This document shows, piece by piece, positions 12,974 through 14,072 of a stretch of 14,072 nt of DNA (positions are counted from its first letter, which is position 1; each line of letters begins with the position of its first letter). The stretch is taken from assembly GCA_934700375.1 (NCBI GenBank), contig CAKUXT010000031.1, positions 1 through 14,072 of the forward strand, read 5' to 3'. A program made the position numbers and the translations under genes. The notes under the pieces were generated by a model. That model was not told where the DNA came from. It saw only the letters and a list, made by a program, of their open reading frames with translations, and made no database searches. Origin of the DNA: an uncultured Bacilli bacterium. GTDB lineage: Bacteria; Bacillota_I; Bacilli_A; RFN20; CAG-288.

Positions 12974-14072
12974 ATGAGTTTAACAGCTGGTATTGTCGGT
13001 TTGCCTAATGTCGGAAAATCTACGCTATTCAACGCGATTACCAATAGTGATATTCTGGCAGAGAATTATCCTTTTGCCACAATTGATCCGAATACAGGCG
13101 TTGTTGAAGTCAATGATTCAAGAGTGGATGCCCTGGTCGATATTTTCCATCCGAAAAAGACTGTCAGAGCAACTTTTGAATTCACTGATATCGCAGGCCT
13201 TATCAAAGGTGCGAGCAAAGGCGAAGGATTGGGAAACCAGTTCTTAGGAAATATCCGCAACACGGATGCGATCATTCATGTTGTTCGCTGCTTTGATTCC
13301 AGTGAGATTCTGACCTACAACGGAAGAGGAGTCGATCCTGTCGCTGATGCGATGGAAGTCAATCTTGAATTGATGCTCTCCGATATCGATGTGATGACAA
13401 AAAGACTGGAAAAAGTCGAAAGAAAAGCATTGACGACAAAAGACAAAGCCGGACTTACTGAAGTTTCTGCTCTCCACAAACTCATTGATGGCTTGCAGAA
13501 TGAACACATGGCAAGAGATATTCCTCTTTCCATGGAAGAAGCAGAGATTGCAAAGTCTTTCAATCTCATCACGATGAAGCCTGTCATTTATGTCGGCAAT
13601 GTCGATGAAGAAAGCTATGCTGATCCTGATGCTAATCCTTACTTTGCAAAACTAAAAGAGTTCGCAGCGGAGAATCACGCAGAATGCATCCCTGTCTCTG
13701 CCAAAATCGAAGAGGAACTCTCCCGTGTTTCTCCCGAAGACAGAAAGGATTATCTTGAAAGCTTAGGCACAACTCAGACCGGTTTGGATAAGGTCACATT
13801 TGCAGCCTATCATATCCTTGGCTTAAGAACCTTCTTCACAGGCGGAGAAGATGAAGTCAGAGCCTGGACGTTCCATGAAGGATATACCGCTCCTGAATGT
13901 GCGGGTGTCATCCATACCGATTTCCAGAAGTTCTTCCTGAAAGCCGAGGTCTATTCCTATGATGATTTGATTCATTATGGAACAGAGCTTGCCGTCAAAG
14001 AAGCCGGCAAGATGATGACTGTCGGAAAAGATTACATCGTCAAAGACGGCGATATTCTTTATATCCGTTCAG
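12974..14072 (+). CDS. ychF: Ribosome-binding ATPase/GTPase YchF (Obg family; last residues outside window)
   Basis: OBG-related P-loop protein that, in characterised members, prefers ATP and binds ribosomes and the proteasome or stress factors. The sequence shows G1 GLPNVGKS (9-16), G3 DIAG (72-75) followed by the Obg-type LIKGASKGEGLGNQFLGNIR, NVDE (209-212) at G4 in place of NKxD, which is the change linked to ATP preference, and SAKIE at G5. A helical coiled-coil insert lies near 125-180 (LMLSDIDVMTKRLEKVERKA). The C-terminal TGS domain starts near GLRTFFTGG and includes EVRAWTFHEGYTAPECAGVIH. The 366 codons present end at DILYIRS, so only a few residues are beyond the window edge. The start ATG 12974 has a weak ribosome binding site (AAAGTG, 12961-12966). 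Confidence 0.96.
   Translation, partial: MSLTAGIVGLPNVGKSTLFNAITNSDILAENYPFATIDPNTGVVEVNDSRVDALVDIFHPKKTVRATFEFTDIAGLIKGASKGEGLGNQFLGNIRNTDAIIHVVRCFDSSEILTYNGRGVDPVADAMEVNLELMLSDIDVMTKRLEKVERKALTTKDKAGLTEVSALHKLIDGLQNEHMARDIPLSMEEAEIAKSFNLITMKPVIYVGNVDEESYADPDANPYFAKLKEFAAENHAECIPVSAKIEEELSRVSPEDRKDYLESLGTTQTGLDKVTFAAYHILGLRTFFTGGEDEVRAWTFHEGYTAPECAGVIHTDFQKFFLKAEVYSYDDLIHYGTELAVKEAGKMMTVGKDYIVKDGDILYIRS

Noticed and set aside
1..14072. CRISPR arrays, tRNA/rRNA genes, insertion sequences or phage genes
   Set aside because: I read both strands and saw no regularly spaced repeats, transposase or integrase signatures, cloverleaf-like sequences or rRNA motifs.

Overview
The window looks like chromosomal DNA from a low-GC Gram-positive bacterium. 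The support is AT-rich intergenic DNA with sigma-A-type promoters, clear AGGAGG-type ribosome binding sites, a Gram-positive-type glycolipid glycosyltransferase and a Firmicute-like rlmB-then-sigma-factor gene order. TGA, TAA and TAG are all used as stops, so it does not use the Mycoplasma/Spiroplasma code. An uncultured or gut-associated member of the Bacilli (Erysipelotrichia or RF39-like) is my best guess, but this is inference. No phage, IS element, CRISPR array, tRNA or rRNA is visible.

Layout. 1-516 (minus) is the N-terminal three quarters of a YtrB-type ABC transporter ATPase, cut by the window edge. It is divergent from a plus-strand group: rlmB (721-1458, 23S rRNA 2'-O-methyltransferase), a degenerate sigma-70-like regulator (1577-2275), a GT2 glycosyltransferase (2307-3179) and nnrD (3183-4076, NAD(P)H-hydrate repair). 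Converging on these is a minus-strand peptidase operon, 7339 down to 4088: an intact M32 carboxypeptidase followed by an M3 oligoendopeptidase split by an in-frame TAG codon. A divergent promoter pair with overlapping -35 elements separates this operon from a plus-strand GT4 glycosyltransferase (7419-8453) resembling glycolipid synthases. Then come pnp (8637-10877, polynucleotide phosphorylase) with a strong terminator, a lipoprotein of about seven degenerate beta-repeat modules (10980-12896), and ychF (12974 to the window end, missing only its last few residues).

How the genes relate. Most are housekeeping: rRNA modification, RNA decay, translation-associated GTPase, cofactor repair, peptide turnover and envelope glycosylation. 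No dedicated multi-gene defence or mobile system is evident. The best leads are local: (i) the amber codon exactly between the zinc-binding HExxH motif and the third zinc ligand of the M3 peptidase; (ii) a leader before the sigma-like gene in which an anti-Shine-Dalgarno heptamer can pair perfectly with the ribosome binding site across a two-part hairpin; (iii) the divergent sigma-like protein itself, with an unusual cysteine-containing N-terminus, directly downstream of rlmB as sigH is near rlmB in Bacillus; (iv) a glycosyltransferase that appears to be transcribed almost leaderlessly; (v) the modular lipoprotein. No gene-free stretch exceeds about 205 bases.
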